A stretch of DNA of 64,000 nucleotides, taken from NCBI GenBank assembly GCA_028583605.1, contig CM053337.1, positions 15,581,639 through 15,645,638 on the forward strand, given 5' to 3'. This document shows, piece after piece, positions 11,601-26,600 of the stretch. The number at the start of each line of letters is the position of its first letter. Position 1 is the first letter of the stretch. The notes beneath the pieces were generated by a model. That model was given only the letters and a program-made list of their open reading frames with translations, was not told where the DNA came from and ran no database searches. Origin of the DNA: Dastarcus helophoroides. Lineage: Eukaryota > Arthropoda > Insecta > Coleoptera > Bothrideridae. Both the position numbers and the translations under genes were made by a program.

Positions 11601-14600
11601 TCTCAAAATTTCAGCATTTTAAATTGTTCACTATTTCTATAAGTTTCGACATTTTTCAAAATGTTAGCTACTTTTTGAAACTTTGCCCTTTTTGTTTGAA
11701 ATGTTAACTTTTTTTTAAATTCTTCCTTTTCGGTTTTTTAAAAAACATTCTCACCTTTTTGAAAATTTCGTTTTTTTCCAAAATTTTAACTTCTCTCAAA
11801 ATTTCAGCATTTTAAATTGTTCACTATTTCTATAAGTTTCGACATTTTTCAAAATGTTAGCTACTTTTTGAAACTTTGCCCTTTTTGTTTGAAATGTTAA
11901 CTTTTTTTTAAATTCTTCCTTTTCGGTTTTTTAAAAAACATTCTCACCTTTTTGAAAATTTAGTTTTTTTCAAAATTTTAACTTCTCTCAAAATTTCAGC
12001 ATTTTAAATTGTTCACTATTTCTATAAGTTTCGACATTTTTCAAAATGTTAGCTACTTTTTGAAACTTTGCCCTTTTTGTTTGAAATGTTAACTTTTTTT
12101 TTAAAATTCTTCCTTTTCGGTTTTTTAAAAAACATTCTCACTTTTCTGAAAATTTCGTTTCCAAAATTTTAACATCCTTCAAAATTTCAGCTTTTTAAAT
12201 TGTTGACATTTCTAACATTTTCGATATTTTTCAAAATTTTGGCTAGTTTTTAAAACTTTGCCCTTTTTGTTTGAAATGTTAACTTATTTTAAAATTCCCT
12301 CTTTTCAATTTTTTAAAAAACATTCTCATTTATTTTGAAAATTTCGTTTTTTCGAAAATTTCAACACTTTCAAAATTTCAGCACTTTAAATTGTTGAATA
12401 TTTCTAAAAATTGTCAACATTTTTTAAAATTTTAACTATTTTTTAAAGTTTGCCCTTTTTTTTTGAAATACTAACTTTTTTTAAAATTCCTCCTTTTCGG
12501 TTTTTTAAAAAACATTCCCGCTTATTTTGGTAAATTCGTTTTTTCCAAAATTTCAGCATTTTAAATTATTGACTATTTCTAAAATCTTCAACATTTTTCA
12601 AAATTTTGGCTACTTTCTAAAACTTTACCCTTTCTTTTTGAAATGGTTAACTTCTTTTAAAATTGCTCCCTTTTTCAAATTTTCGACTTTTTAAATAACA
12701 TTCCCAATTTTTTGAAAATTTCGTTTTTTCCAAAGTTTAAACATTTTTAAGTTTCGACTATTTTCAAAGATTTCAGCTACTTTCAAGATGACTAGTAAAA
12801 ATATTCACTTGTCTTGTTAACTTCAGCACCAAATCTTCGATATTTTAAAATAAATTCCCATTTTTGAAAATTTTGATTTCTCCAAAAGTTACAAGAAGTT
12901 TTCAAAAGTTCGACCACTTTCGAAATTTTCAATTTTTCGACTATTTTCAATTTTTCTAACAATTTTGACTCTTCTTCAATAGACTTTCGCCTTTTTTTGA
13001 AAATTTTGATTACATTTTCGACTTCTTTCGTTCAGATTTTTGTCCAGAATTGAAAATTGGAAAAAAGGCGACATTTCAAGGTTTTATTTAAAAATTAGAC
13101 ATTTTTTTTTAGAAAAATATGGGAATTTCGAGTTTTATTTTAAAAATCAAATCAAAAACTTCCAAATAAAAAGGCAAAATTCCAAAAAAATTAGGGCTTT
13201 TAAAATTTAAGATTTTTCACCACTTTTGATCCTTTTTTTTTTTTCGATTTAAATTTAAAGCAGGATTTTCAATTTTTTTTTAATTTCGACTTAAAATACC
13301 GAAAGTCAACATAAACAGACAAAAATTCCAAGAAACATATTCAAAAGATTTCGAGGTAAAACCCGTAAGTTTGAGATAAAATATGGAACGTATTTTTTTA
13401 AAATTTCAATTTGAAAGTCAACATTTCTAGAAGGAAGTCAAGATTTCTAGAAGGAAGTCAAGATTTCTAGAAGTAAGTCAAAATTTCTAGAAGGAAGTCA
13501 ACATTTCTAGAAGAAGGTCAAGATTTCTAGAAGGAAGTCAAGATTTCTAGAAGGAAGTCAAGATTTCTAGAAGGAAGTCAAAATTTCTAAAAGGAAGTCT
13601 AAATTCTAATATTATTAACAACAAATTTTTGTCAAGTAGATGTTGGCGACATTTTAAACAAATAAAGGACAAATTCAAATGAGCATGCGAAAACCAAAGG
13701 CATACCATACGAAATGTGTGATTCGCTATTGAATCGACTTCACAAAATATGGAATTAAAAAAAAATTATCTTGTTTTTCGTTTATTATATTAGATGGTCA
13801 AGTGCTGCATTTACATTTTCCAATAGAAAGAGAATAAATCCACCAATGAGAAAATTTTTTGCATGTTACACATATGACATTTACGAATGTTAGGAAGATT
13901 CGTATCATTTCGTCGCGCATCGCGAATTGGAGCAGCTATCTCCCTCGCAGAAACGATCGTTGGAGCCTAGGTGGTAGCGGCAGGTCAAATTAAAAGGTTT
14001 ATTTTATTAAACAAAATTATCAGCTAAAACTATCGCTATTTTTGTAAAAATCTATCGATACTATCGCTAATAAAAACTATCGATACTATCGTTAATGGAA
14101 ACTATCAATGTATATTGAACACTAGACCAAAGCTACAATTTCGAAAAAAAGTGTTGTAATTTCACGATTAAGCGAAATCTAGGCATTTTTATTAAGTCCT
14201 TCTCGACTAGCTTCCTAATTTATGAAAAACACGACACAGTAATGGTTTTTAAATTTTATAAATCAAATAACTGGTAATTTTTAAGCCGTAGCTGAGTCCA
14301 GAGAAACTAGAAATTGTGGCATTTTCATATTTATTTGTTATATTTTCACAAAAACTGCTGGTTTTGATATCTCTTAAGGAATGCAAAATAGGAGACAGCA
14401 AATTATTGTGCAGACCAACTTGGGACAGGAGAACTTCTATTTGTGGACTCTTTTTTTCTAGAGAACTTCCAAATTCTGCAATTTGTTACTGAATAGATTT
14501 TCCTAGATAATTTCAAATTAACTTTATTTTCCTTAATAATTACAAGTTAACTTTATTTTCCTTGATAATTACAAGTTAACTTTATTTTCCTTGATAATTG

Positions 14601-17600
14601 CAAGTTAACTTTGTTTAAAACGATGATCCGTCGCCATCGTTCTTCATTTTTGCCTACTACTCGCCATGCTCTTGAAAACCCTCTGCAAGTGAATTGTACT
14701 TTAAACAACATATTTCCTGTTAAATATAGCTTATGTGTTATGAATATATTAACCTCTTCTTTCTAATTAAAAAAATTTAAAAGAAAACACAAAAATGTTC
14801 CTTATGTTTTATCCGCTGGAGGAGGGGAAGTCTGCAATTTTCATATTTTCTCTTAGAAAAAGGGAAAGTCTGTAATTTCCACATTTTCTCTTAGACGGGA
14901 CAGGTGAGGATCTAAAATGAACGAAATTATGAATATCAAATGGTTTTCAAATAGGACACAAGTGAAAATTTAGAGAAGATTTTGGTAGACAATGCTCATA
15001 CGAGAAAGACAATGCTCGTACGAGAAAGACAATGCTCGTACGAGAAAGACAATGCTCATACGAGAAAGACAATGCTCGTACGAGAAAGACAATGCACGTA
15101 CGAGAAAGACAATGCTCGTACGAGAAAGACAATGCTTGTACGAGAAAGACAATGCACGTACGAGAAAGACAATGCTCGTACGAGAAAGACAATGCTCGTA
15201 CGAGAAAGACAATGCTCGTAAGAGAAAGACAATGCTCGTGCGAGAAAGACGATGCTCGTACAAGAAAGACAATACTCGTACAAGAAAGTCAACACGTAAC
15301 TTACCAGCGCTTCGCGTTTTCCTCCTGACGTCGGCTTCAGTGACAACCTTATCCCCCTTACTCCTAGTGTTCTGCGCCGGTATATTGGTCCTCACCGACC
15401 TTCTTGTACTTAAGGGTGCGCTCACGCTCTTCACAACCGTCCCCGTCTTCACTTTGGTCTTATTAGCCACCGGGTGGTGAGTATTATTGCTTTTTCTCAT
15501 CTTCTCGATGAGAGGCTCGTCGCTGTCGGAGCTCTCGTCGTTGGCCTTGGCGGCCGTCACAACCATATTGGCGGGCGCAGCCTTCTTCACGTTATTAACC
15601 TTTACCGGGTCGGCGCCGCCTATGCAAGCTTTAATCAACTCGGCGGCGTTTTCGCTGCATTTGCGCGTTTTCTTATTGCGCGCGTCCTCCGAGCTATCGG
15701 ACTCTTGGCGCTTTCGTTTGGTCGCCGGAGTGGTGGAGCGCTGTTGCCTCGTTACCGGCGAGTTTAGGTTGATTTCGGGACTGTTGAGCTTGGAGGAGGC
15801 TCTGGTTCGCACCGATCTGGTGGCAGGGCTCGGCGACCCCGGCGGTTGTTCATTGGGTATCTCGATTAGTAATTGCTCTAGTAAACTTTTTTTATGGAGA
15901 GGGATGGTTCGTGTTCGCGTCGTCTTCGTCCGATTGATTATCGTCTTGTTCGCGGGTTTTCTCCGGATTTGAGTATGTGTATAGGGGTGGGGCTACTCTA
16001 ACGGGGAGAGGATCTAGAGTTTCCTCTTTCGAAGGCTCTATTGGCAATAGGTTGACTTCTTCGGCTTTGGGAGACGCGGCGACGTTCTCGTGTTCTTCGT
16101 ATTTTTCGCCCTCGTGCTGTAAAGCGTTGATTTCGCAACAATCCTCCTCCATTTTGGCCAGTTGCGCCTCAATGTCCAACATGTCAGGCACTTGAGTTTT
16201 ATGTTTAAGAGCCGACTCAGGCAGATCAGAGTGAGGGCTTTGACTAGCCTGGTTGGGAGATTTTTCGCTTAAAGCGTCCATGCTTTCTATCCCGCTGTCT
16301 TCGCCTTGGGCGCCGCCGTTGGGGGAGCGGCTAACTTGCTTTTCCCCCATTTCGGTTTTCCGCTCCGGAGTGTTGCACTTGTCGGGTTCCGGGGATTTTT
16401 CTTTGGGAGGCGGCGGTTTCTCCGGCGTGGGCGTCTCGGTCCTGTGAGGTGGCCTGTTGATCCCCTCCAACAACCTCTGCTTAAATTTCGCTTCCATGTC
16501 GATTTCCCCGGTGGGTAGCGCCACTTGTTGCTTGGCGAGTTTATCGGCTAGATTCTTCGAGTAGCTTTTGCCTCTGTTCAAATCCTTACTCTTCGGTTTA
16601 TCTTTGCGTATTTTGGGTAAACCGACCACGGTGCCTATGTTGGTGGAACCGGGCAAGTCGTTTAAATCGGGGGAATCCGATTGGCTCAACCTTCGCTTTT
16701 TCTCGTCGTTTAGAACCCCGTTACTCTCCATCAGCTTCTTGCTCGCCTTAGTTAATTCCGAATCGCTCCCCCGTCGCTCTTTCTGCTTTTCCTTGTAGTG
16801 AAAATCGTGCAGCATCAACAACCCTTCTTTGTGCTCGTAAATTTTCGGTTTTTTCACCTTCTTCACTTCGGCACTCGAAGATCTTCCTAGATCCACAGGT
16901 ACAACAGTTGTAACGCTTTCGCTGGTGACGTCGTCTTCCGGTTTCTTCTTGAAGACGTACTCCTGAGTTTTTCGAATTTTTAATTTATCGGGCTTCTCGC
17001 CACCGCCTTCCCCCGTCAGCAATTTAGTACGTTTCTTGTTGGTAATAACGACGTGGTTGCGACCGCGCAGGGATATATGCAACGGCGGCACGCGCAGCTC
17101 CTCCGAGTTCATCTGATTCGGCGGCGGCGGCGCCACCACCGACGCCTTCTTGGGCTGCTGCATATTGATAAAGCTGACGTCCACCTTGTACGCGGGGTTC
17201 ACCGGTTCTGACTTCTCTAATTTCAGGCGCAACTTGATTTTTTCCGTGGGCTTTAGGCCCGGCGAGTCGCGACCTTTTTCCCTCGATTTTGTGTTCTTGT
17301 ACCTAAAACAAGATACGAAATATTACACTCGCTGCATAAATTCTGTTGAATACGAATTCACAACTAAAATCCAGAATTACGAATTCACAACTTAAATCCA
17401 GAATTACGAATTCACAACTAAAATCATCTCGATACGAAGCCAGTCTGGTCCAGCAAATATTTCGCTAACAAAAATCGATTTTTGAAAATTAAAATTTATT
17501 GAAATACACACTTGTCCCCTGAAACCAAGAAAGTATCTCTCTGAAGATGATAGCTTGGCTGTCGAAAGGCTTTAGAGCAACGTTTGTTGTGTTTTTTTAA

Positions 17601-20600
17601 ATCTTTCTTGATTTCAGGGGACAAGATTTGTATTTCAATTTTTGAAGATAACCAAGGACCAGTCCGTTTCACCAAAAAAAAAGTATGTTATCATGTTTCA
17701 TTTTCGAATTATTTAATCTCGTTCCACCTTTTTTTTGGTGGAACGTACTAGTCCTTGGCTATCTTCAAAAATTAAAATAATGAAGATAACCAAGGACCAG
17801 TCCGTTTCACAAAAAAAAAGTATGTTATCATGTTTCATTTTCGAATTATTTAATCTCGATCCACCTTTTTTTTTTTTTTTTGGTGGAACGGACTAGTCCT
17901 CGGTTACCTTCAAAAATTGAAATAATGAAGATAACCAGGGACCAGTCCGTTTCATAAAAAAAAAGTATATTATCATATTTCATTTTCGAATAATTTAATC
18001 TCGTTCCACTTTATTTTTGATAGAACGGACTAATCCTTCGTTATCTTCAAAAATTGAAATAATGAAGATAACAAAGGACCAAGTTCCACCAAAAAGAAAA
18101 AAAAACACTTAAAATTTATGTCACGAAAAAACTCAGGCATCTCGAAGTTTGCTCAACATTTCGAGTTTGATGTAAGGATATTTTTCTGAAATTTCACATT
18201 TTTTAAAATCTCGACTTTTACGAAAATTTCGAATTTTTTTGACAATTTCTGCTTTTTAAAAATCTCATTTTTTTGAAAATGAAGATTTTTGAGAACTGCC
18301 CTTTTTGAAAAATTTCAACATTTTTTAAATTCTCGACTTTTTCAAAATTGCACCATTTTTTCAAAATATTTTTTTTTTAAATAATAATTCTTCAAAATTT
18401 TGATTTTAAAAATGTTGCTTCCTAATTAAATTTCAACTATTTCTAAATTTCGACTTTATTTCAAAATTTTATATTAAATTGGAACCAGTCCGTTCCACCA
18501 AAACTAAATTGGGACATTTTTTGAAATTTGGATTTTTTTGACATTTTCTATTACGTATTATGTAGTGATTCCTTTAATATTTCCCAATTTTTGTGTAAAA
18601 AATCTCCACTTTCCTTGTTTTGCAAAATTTTAACTTATTTTGGAAATCCTATCTTTTTAAAAATTACAAAATTTGTATCAAAATCTTAATTTTTTTTTTA
18701 ATTTTGACTTTTCTGATAATTTTGATTTTTTGCGGATTTCGGATTTTACTTAAAAATTGGGAATATTTTTAAATCTCGTCTTCTTTTGAAGTTTTGATTA
18801 TTTTTGAAATTTTTGATTATTTTTGAAATTTTGAATTATTTTTGAAATTTTGAATTTTTGAATTAATATTTCAACTTTTGTTTTTCAAAACTAGGAAACC
18901 CTTTCAAAAATTTAATTTTTTTGAAATCGATTGATTAAAAAATGTTAATTATCTAAAACTCTTGATTTTTCAAAATTTCGCCTTTTTTGAAAATTTTGAC
19001 TTCCAATAATTTTGACCTTTTCTTTCGAATTTTACTTAAAATTTGACTGAAAAGGTTGTTAAATTTCGACTCTTTTTAAAATTTTGATTGTTTTTTTGAC
19101 CTTTTAGATCGTTTTTATACATTTTACAACGTTTCTTAAAAATGTAGAACATTTTTGATAACTTTTTTTTTAAATGTTGGCTTTGTTTTCAAAATTTTAC
19201 TTATTTTCTTAATTTCTCTACTTAAATGGTTTCAAAATGACGATTTTTTAGCAACTCTTTGACTTGGACATTTTCCATCTTTCAAAATTTCGATTTTTTT
19301 CAAAATTTTAATTATTTTGAAAATTTCGACACAAAACTCTGACTTTTCGAGGTTTTTAGTTTACACTTTTTTTTTGAAAACTATTTTGAAAATTTCAAGA
19401 CAAAATTTTAACTTTTTAAAAATTTCGAATATTTTTGATAATTTTTTTTGAAAATGTTGGCTTTGTTTTCAAAAATTTACTTATTTTCGGAATTTCTCTA
19501 CTTAAATGGTTTCAAAATGACGATTTTTTAGCAACTCTTTGACTTGGACATTTTCCATCTTTCAAAATTTCGATTTTTTGCAAAATTTTAATTATTTTGA
19601 CAATTTCGACACAAAATTCTGACTTTTTGAAGTTTTTAGTTCTCACTTTTTTTTGAAAACTATTTTTCAAATTTCAACACAAAATTTCGAATGTTTTAGA
19701 TATTTTTTTTTTTAAATGTTGGCTTTGTTTCCAAAATTTTACTTATTTTTGGAATTTCTCTACTTAAATGTTTTTAAAATGTCGATTTTTTTCAAAATTC
19801 TAATTATTTTGAAAATTTCGACTTTTGTAAGTTTCTAGTTTTCACTTTTTTTTGAAAACTATTTTGAAAATTTCAACACAAAATTTCGAATATTTTAGAT
19901 AATTTTTTTTTGAAAATGTTGGCTTTGTTTTCAAAATTTTACTTATTTTCTTAATTTCTCTACTTAAATGGTTTCAAAATGACGATTTTTTAGCAACTCT
20001 TTGACTTGGACATTTTCCATCTTTCAAAATTTCGATTTTTTTCAAAATTTTAATTATTTTGAAAATTTCGACACAAAATTCTGACTTTTCGAGTTTTTAG
20101 TTTTCACTTTTACTTTGAAAACTATTTTGAAAATTTCAACAGAAAATTTTAACTTTTTAAAAATTTCGAATATTTTTGATAATTTTTTTTGAAAATATTG
20201 GTTTTGTTTTCAAAATGTTACTTATTTTCGGAATTTCTCGACTTAAATAGTTTCAAAATGTCAATTTCTTAGCAACTTTTTGACTTCGAAATTTTATATC
20301 TTTCAAAATTTCGATATTTTTTCGAAATTTTAAGTATTTTGAAAATTTCGACACAAATTTCTGACTTTTCGAAGTTTTTAGTTTTCACTTTTTTTTTGAA
20401 AACTATTTTGAAAATTTCAACACAAAATTTTAACTTTTTAAAAATTTCGAATATTTTTGATAATTTTTTTTTGAAAATGTTGGCTTTGTTTTCAAAATTT
20501 TACTTATTCTTGGAATTTCTCTACTTAAATGGTCTCAAAATTTCGATTTTTTAGCAACTTTTTTACTTGGAAATTTTCCATCTTTCAAAATTTCGATTTA

Positions 20601-23600
20601 TTTCAAAATTTTAATTATTTTGAAAATTTAGACACAAAATTCAGACTTTTCGAAATTTTTAGTTTTCACTTTTTTTTGAAAACTATTTTGAAAATTTCAA
20701 CACAAAATTTCGAATATTTTTGATAATTTTTTTTGAAAATGTTTTCAAAATTTCGATTTTTTAACAACTTTTTGATTTTGAAATTTTCCATCTTTCAGAA
20801 TTTCGATTATTTCAAAATTTTAATTATTTTGAAAATTTCAACACACAATTTTGACTTTTTTTTTCGAAGTTTTCTCTTTATTTTTGAAAATTCCGACTTC
20901 TTTTCTAAAATTCGTACTTTGTCTTGAAATTTCATCTTTTTCGTAACTTTTATATACTTTTTGAGATTTTCTAATGAAATTTTCGACGTTTTTCAAAAGA
21001 CAATTTTATTTTCAAAAATAACGATTTTTCTTGAAATATTAGCTTTCCGACGTTACTTTTTTAAAGAATTCAATTTTTTAAACGAAATTTTCAATTTGAT
21101 GATTTCGAATTTATGAAAATTTAGACTTTTTAAAAATTTCAACGCTTCAAAATTTCCATCATTTCTAAAGTTCGACTTTTTTTGTAAAAATTTCGATTTC
21201 AGATGTTCCCCTTTTTGTCGAAGTTGGGGTCTTTTTATAAATATCGACTTATTAAAAAAATACGACACTTCAAAATTTCCACTTTTTGCTGGTTTCCATT
21301 TTTATCAACATATTCTCAAAATTTGGTTTGAAATTTTATAACTTTTCTTCAAATTTTGACTTTTTTCTAAATTTAGCTTTAAAAAATCCGCATTTCGAAA
21401 ATTTTCATTTTTATTTTCAAATAATTTTTGTCAGAATTTCGATTTTTCCTTGAAAGGTTACCCAAAACTCTCAATATTTCCCAAAGTTTAGGATTTTTCC
21501 CACAATTTGGATTTTTTCCCTAAAATTTTAATTTTTTCCAAAATTTTAAATTTTTATCGCAATTTTGAATTTTTATCAAAATTTCAGATTCTTCCCATAA
21601 TTTCGAATGTTTTTCAAAATTGCCAATCTTTCCTTACATTTCCAGTTTCCCGAAATTTTGAAATTTTCCTAAAATTTCGATTTTTTTTGTAAAATTTCGA
21701 TTTTTTTCCTAAAATTTCAATTTTTTCCAGAATTTTAAATTTTTATCGCAATTTTGAATGTTTTTCAAAAATTGCGAATTTTTCCTAAAATTCCAGTTTC
21801 CCGAAATTTTGAAATTTTCGATTTTTTCCTAAAATTTCAATTTTTTCCAAAATTTTAAATTTTTAACCCAATTTTGAATTTTAATCAAAGTTTCAAATTC
21901 TTCCCATAACTTTAAATGTTTTTCAAAATTACGAATCTTTCCTAACATTTCCAGTTTCCTTAAATTTTGAAATTTTCCTAAAATATCGTTTTTTTTCCTA
22001 AAATTTCAATTTTTTCCAAAGTTTAAATTTTTATCGCAATTTTGAATTTTTATCAAAGTTTCAAATTCTTCCTAAAATTTCCAGTTTCCCGAAATTTTGA
22101 AATTTTTCCAAAAATTTCAATTTCTTCCAAAATTTTGAATTTTTATCAAAGTTTCAAATTCTTCCCATAATTTCGAATATTTTTCAAAATTGCGAATTTT
22201 TCCTAAAATTTCCAGTTTCCCGAAATTTTCCTAAAATTTCGATTTTTTCCCTAAAATTTCAATTTCTTCCAAAATTTTGAATTTTTATTGAAATTTTGAA
22301 TTTTTTATCAAATTTTCAAGTTCTTCCCATAATTTCGAATGTTTTTAAAAATTGCGAATTTTTCCTAAAATTTCCAGTTTCCCGAAATTTTGAAATTTTC
22401 GATTTTTTTCCTGAAATTTCAATTTTTTCCAAAATTTTAAATTTTTATCGCAATTTTAAATTTTAATCAAAGTTTCAAATTCTTCTCATAATTTCGAATG
22501 TTTTTCAAAATTACGAATCTTTCCTAACATTTCCAGTTTCCCGAAATTTTAAAATTTTCCTAAAATTTCGATTTTTTCCTAAAATTTCAATTTTTTCCAA
22601 AATTTTAAATTTTTATCGCAATTTTGAATTTTTATCAAAGTTTCAATTCTTCCTAAAATTTCCAGTTTCCCGAAATTTTGAAATTTTTCTAAAATTTCCA
22701 ATTTTTACCGTAATTTTGAATTTTTATCAGTTTCAAATTTTTCCCATAATTTCGAATGTTTTTCAAAATTGCGAATTGTTCCTAAAATTTTCAGTTTCCC
22801 AAAATTTTCCTAAAATTTCGATTTTTTTCCTAAAATTTCAATTTCTTCCAAAATTTTGAATTTTTATCGAAATTTTGAATTTTTATCAAAGTTTCAAATT
22901 CTTCCCATAATTTCGAATGTTTTTCAAAATTGCGAATTTTTCCTAAAATTTCCAGTTTCCCGAAATTTTGAAATTTTCGATTTTTATCTTAAAATTTCAA
23001 TTCTTTCCAAAATTTTAAATTTTTATCGCAATTTTGAATTTTAATCAAAGTTTCAAATTGTTCCCATAATTTTGAATGTTTTTCAAAATTACGCATCTTT
23101 CCTAACATTTCCAGTTTCCCGAAATTTTGAAATTTTCCTAAAATTTCGATTTTTTTTCCTAAAATTTCAATTTTTTCCAAAATTTTAAATTTTTATCGCA
23201 ATTTTGAATTTATATCAAAGTTTCAAATTCTTCCTAAAATTTCCAGTTTCCCGAAATTTTGAAATTTTTCTAAAATTTCGAATTTTTACGGTAATTTTGA
23301 ATTTTTATCAGTTTCAAATTTTTCCCAAAATTTTGAATTTTTATCGAAATTTTGAATTTTTATCAGTTTCAAATTCTCCCCAAAATTTCGAAATTTTCCT
23401 AAAATTTCGAACTTTTCCCAAAATTTTGATTTTTTATCGTAATTTTGAATTGTTAATCAAGTTTTCAATTTTCCCCAAAATTACAAAATTTTCCTAAAAT
23501 TTCGAATTTTTTCCAAAATTTCGAATTTTTTCCAAAATTTCGAATTTTTTCCAAAATTTTGAATTTTTATCGTAATTTAGAATTGCTAACAGTTTCAAAT

Positions 23601-26600
23601 TCTTCCCATAATTTCCAATGTTTCTCAAAATTTGGAATTTCTTCCAAAATTTAGAAATTCATGCCAAAATTTCGAGTTATTCCTAAAATTTCGAATTTTT
23701 TGTAATTATTTATTTTTTTTTTTGGTAATTTGGGTATTTTGAAAAGTTCAACTCTTTCAGAATTTCAACGTTTCTCAATTACCGTTTTTTAGAAAATTTC
23801 GATATTTCAAAATATCTACTTTTATTTACAAAATTTTCATTCCTTTAAAAATTGTAATTTTTTTCCAAAAATTTTAATTTTTTCCAAAATTTTAAATTTT
23901 TATAGCAATTTTGAATTTTTATCAAAGTTTCAGATTCTTCCCATAATTTCGAATGTTTTTCAAAAGTGCGAATTTTTCCTAAAATTTCCAATTTCCCGAA
24001 ATTTTGAAATTTTCCTAAAATTTCGAATTTTTCCCAAAATTTTGCATTTTTATCGTAATTTTGAATTTTTATCAGTTTTAAATTTTCCCCAAAATTACAA
24101 AATTTTCCTAAAATTTCGAATTTTTTCCAAAATTTTAAATTTTTATCGTAATTTAGAATTTTTATCAGTTTCAAATTCTTCCCATAATTTCCAATGTTTC
24201 TCAAAATTGGGAATTTCTCCCAAAATTTAGAAATTCATGCCAAAATTTCGAGTTATTCATAAAATTTCGAATTTTTTATAAATTATTATTTTTTTTTTTT
24301 GGAAATTTGGGTATTTTGAAAAGTTCAACTCTTTCAGAATTTCAACGTTTCTTAATTTTAATTTTTTAGAAAATTTCGATATTTCAAAATATCTACTTTC
24401 ATTTACAAAATTTTCATTCCTTTCAAAATTTCTACTTTTTTCAAAATTTCGACTTTTAAAAATTTCGATTTTTTTCATTAAAATTCCAATTTTTTTCATT
24501 TAAATTCCAATTTTTTTCATTCAAAATTCCGATTTTTTATAAAAGCATGATTTATATTGAGGATTTCCAATTTTTTTTCAAAACTTTGACTTCTTTTGAA
24601 AAGTAGTAATTTTTTGCAACTTGAAATTTCAAGAAAAAATTTCAGAGTCAATTTGTTTCTCAAAATTTCGTCTCTAATCTTGTTCTCTTGGTACATTATT
24701 ACTTATTTTATACATTAACACCTAATAAAACTTCCTAAAATGCTACATATTTCAAAATTAGTGTGAAATATCAGTAAGTTGTCTCTAAAGTTGATCATTT
24801 TTCTGAAATCGATTGAAATTGGAACATTTTAGGCTTGAAATCGATAGTTGAGTGATTCACTGTAATTTCCCATCGAATCATGAAATATAGTTTAAAAACT
24901 GTGTCCCGAAATGCTTCAAATATATTCAAATTCAAGAACAACCTCAAGTCTCTGGATGCGTTTTTTCCTTAAATTCGACTTGTTATACCTGTGCTTGACC
25001 GTCGTGTCTATAAGGGACGATCTGGTGTCGCTGTCGCTTTGATCAGTCAGTGGGTTGAGAGCGCCATCGGTCCTCGACGTCGAGTTGGTGTCCTCAGTCC
25101 GAAAAAGGCGTCCTAGGCGAAGGCAGATCGGTAAAAACGTCCCAAACCTCCTCCTCGGCGTCGCTTTCGCCGCTGGATTGCGGCTCCAGTTCCCCAGTGA
25201 GAGGATTGATCAGAAAGTGCTTGTCCGTCGCAGGAGCGTCCGTCGCCGCTTGTGGACTCTCGGCCGCGTGATTGATAAGCTCCTCGGGCAAATCCGGCGG
25301 ACTATGCGCCAGATCGTGCTCCAACGAAGGCAGAATTTCCTCCAAATCGTCGACTTTGAGATCTGTCAACGAAGGGGTCAAATCGGGTAGATGCGTCGGG
25401 GAAGACCACGTTGCCGTCGTCGGGTAAGGTGGCGGTGGGGGCATCGGGGTACGTGTCATGTTCAGAGGCGGCGGAGGTTGCATCACAGAGGCGCAAGAAC
25501 TTGTACTGACTGGTTGGTGTTTTGTTAAGGCGCTTGGTGAGTTTGCTGGCACTGTTGTCCGTTTCATCACTACACTACCGTTAGACTCGGGTCCGTCGTT
25601 TTGGAGTAAGTTCACCAGTAAGGGGCTAGAGATGGAAACGGGCGGTTGTTGGGGGTAAGGGGGAGGTGGCGGCTGTTGCACGGCCTTCCCGGCTGTGCAG
25701 CGCTTGGTTCATGCTGGTGAAGGGAAACGGGCTCTTGGAAGAGGTCGGGGTACTTGTCACTACCACTTTGGGCACCACAGAGTCCGAGGGGCACACCACA
25801 GTTGGGCGACTTGAATTGCACTTTTTCACTGCCCGAACTGCTCGCAGCCGACGCAGCGTTATTGCCACTAAACAGTTTCACTAAGGAGGTCTCCACGTCC
25901 CTCCTCGGCTCCAACCCAGGAGTTGCACTAGTACCACTGCCATCTGAAAAAAAACATTTTATGAAACTGCCCAAGCAAATTTTTTAGATATTAAGCAGAC
26001 AATTACTAATACGAAGAGTTTCCTCTTCTGGATTCCAAAAAAAAATCAAAATTTGTGCCATCAAAGTCTATGATAAGTAGTTGGCATTCGAAAGCCTTTA
26101 TTTCTATCAATAGCTTGCGCTTCTAGATTAGGAACAAATCTTTAGGCTCAATTTAACTTCGACCAAAATTAACAATACCAAAACTGCAAATAACTGGCGA
26201 AAACTTCATCCTGTCAAAAATGTAATGCGATGGACTCGATTTGTTATAACTGATTTTTTAATATTGCCATCCGCTCTCTCTAAAATGAGCCACAATGGAA
26301 AAATATCAAAAGCCACAAAAGTAACTAATTTAATAGACTAAAAAACTAGTTTCTGACGTAAACCTTTCAGGTAACACATACAACTTTAGTTCGAAACGGA
26401 ATAACACTTTCAAAGTTAAGAAATAGAACCCAAAAATTCAGAAAGTCATAAAAAAAGTGTCAAAACCTCTACATTGTTGACACCTTTTTTATTTAACAAA
26501 AAAAAGCAGTAAACACCTTAGGACTTATCATACCGAGTTGGCACAATCGAAAACAACTCAATCGCCAGAAACCAGACTTACCTTGCGAGGTCCTCAAGAC

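Noticed and set aside
14991..15290. CRISPR-like array of palindromic repeats
   Set aside because: Units are directly adjacent with no spacers, the host is a eukaryote, and no cas genes are present.
14970..15812. 280-residue minus-strand frame with a repetitive SFSYEHCLSRT tail as one protein
   Set aside because: Only its first part (above 15305) is NCOA6 exon 3. The rest lies past a consensus GTAAGT donor and reads a minisatellite that is open in several frames on both strands.
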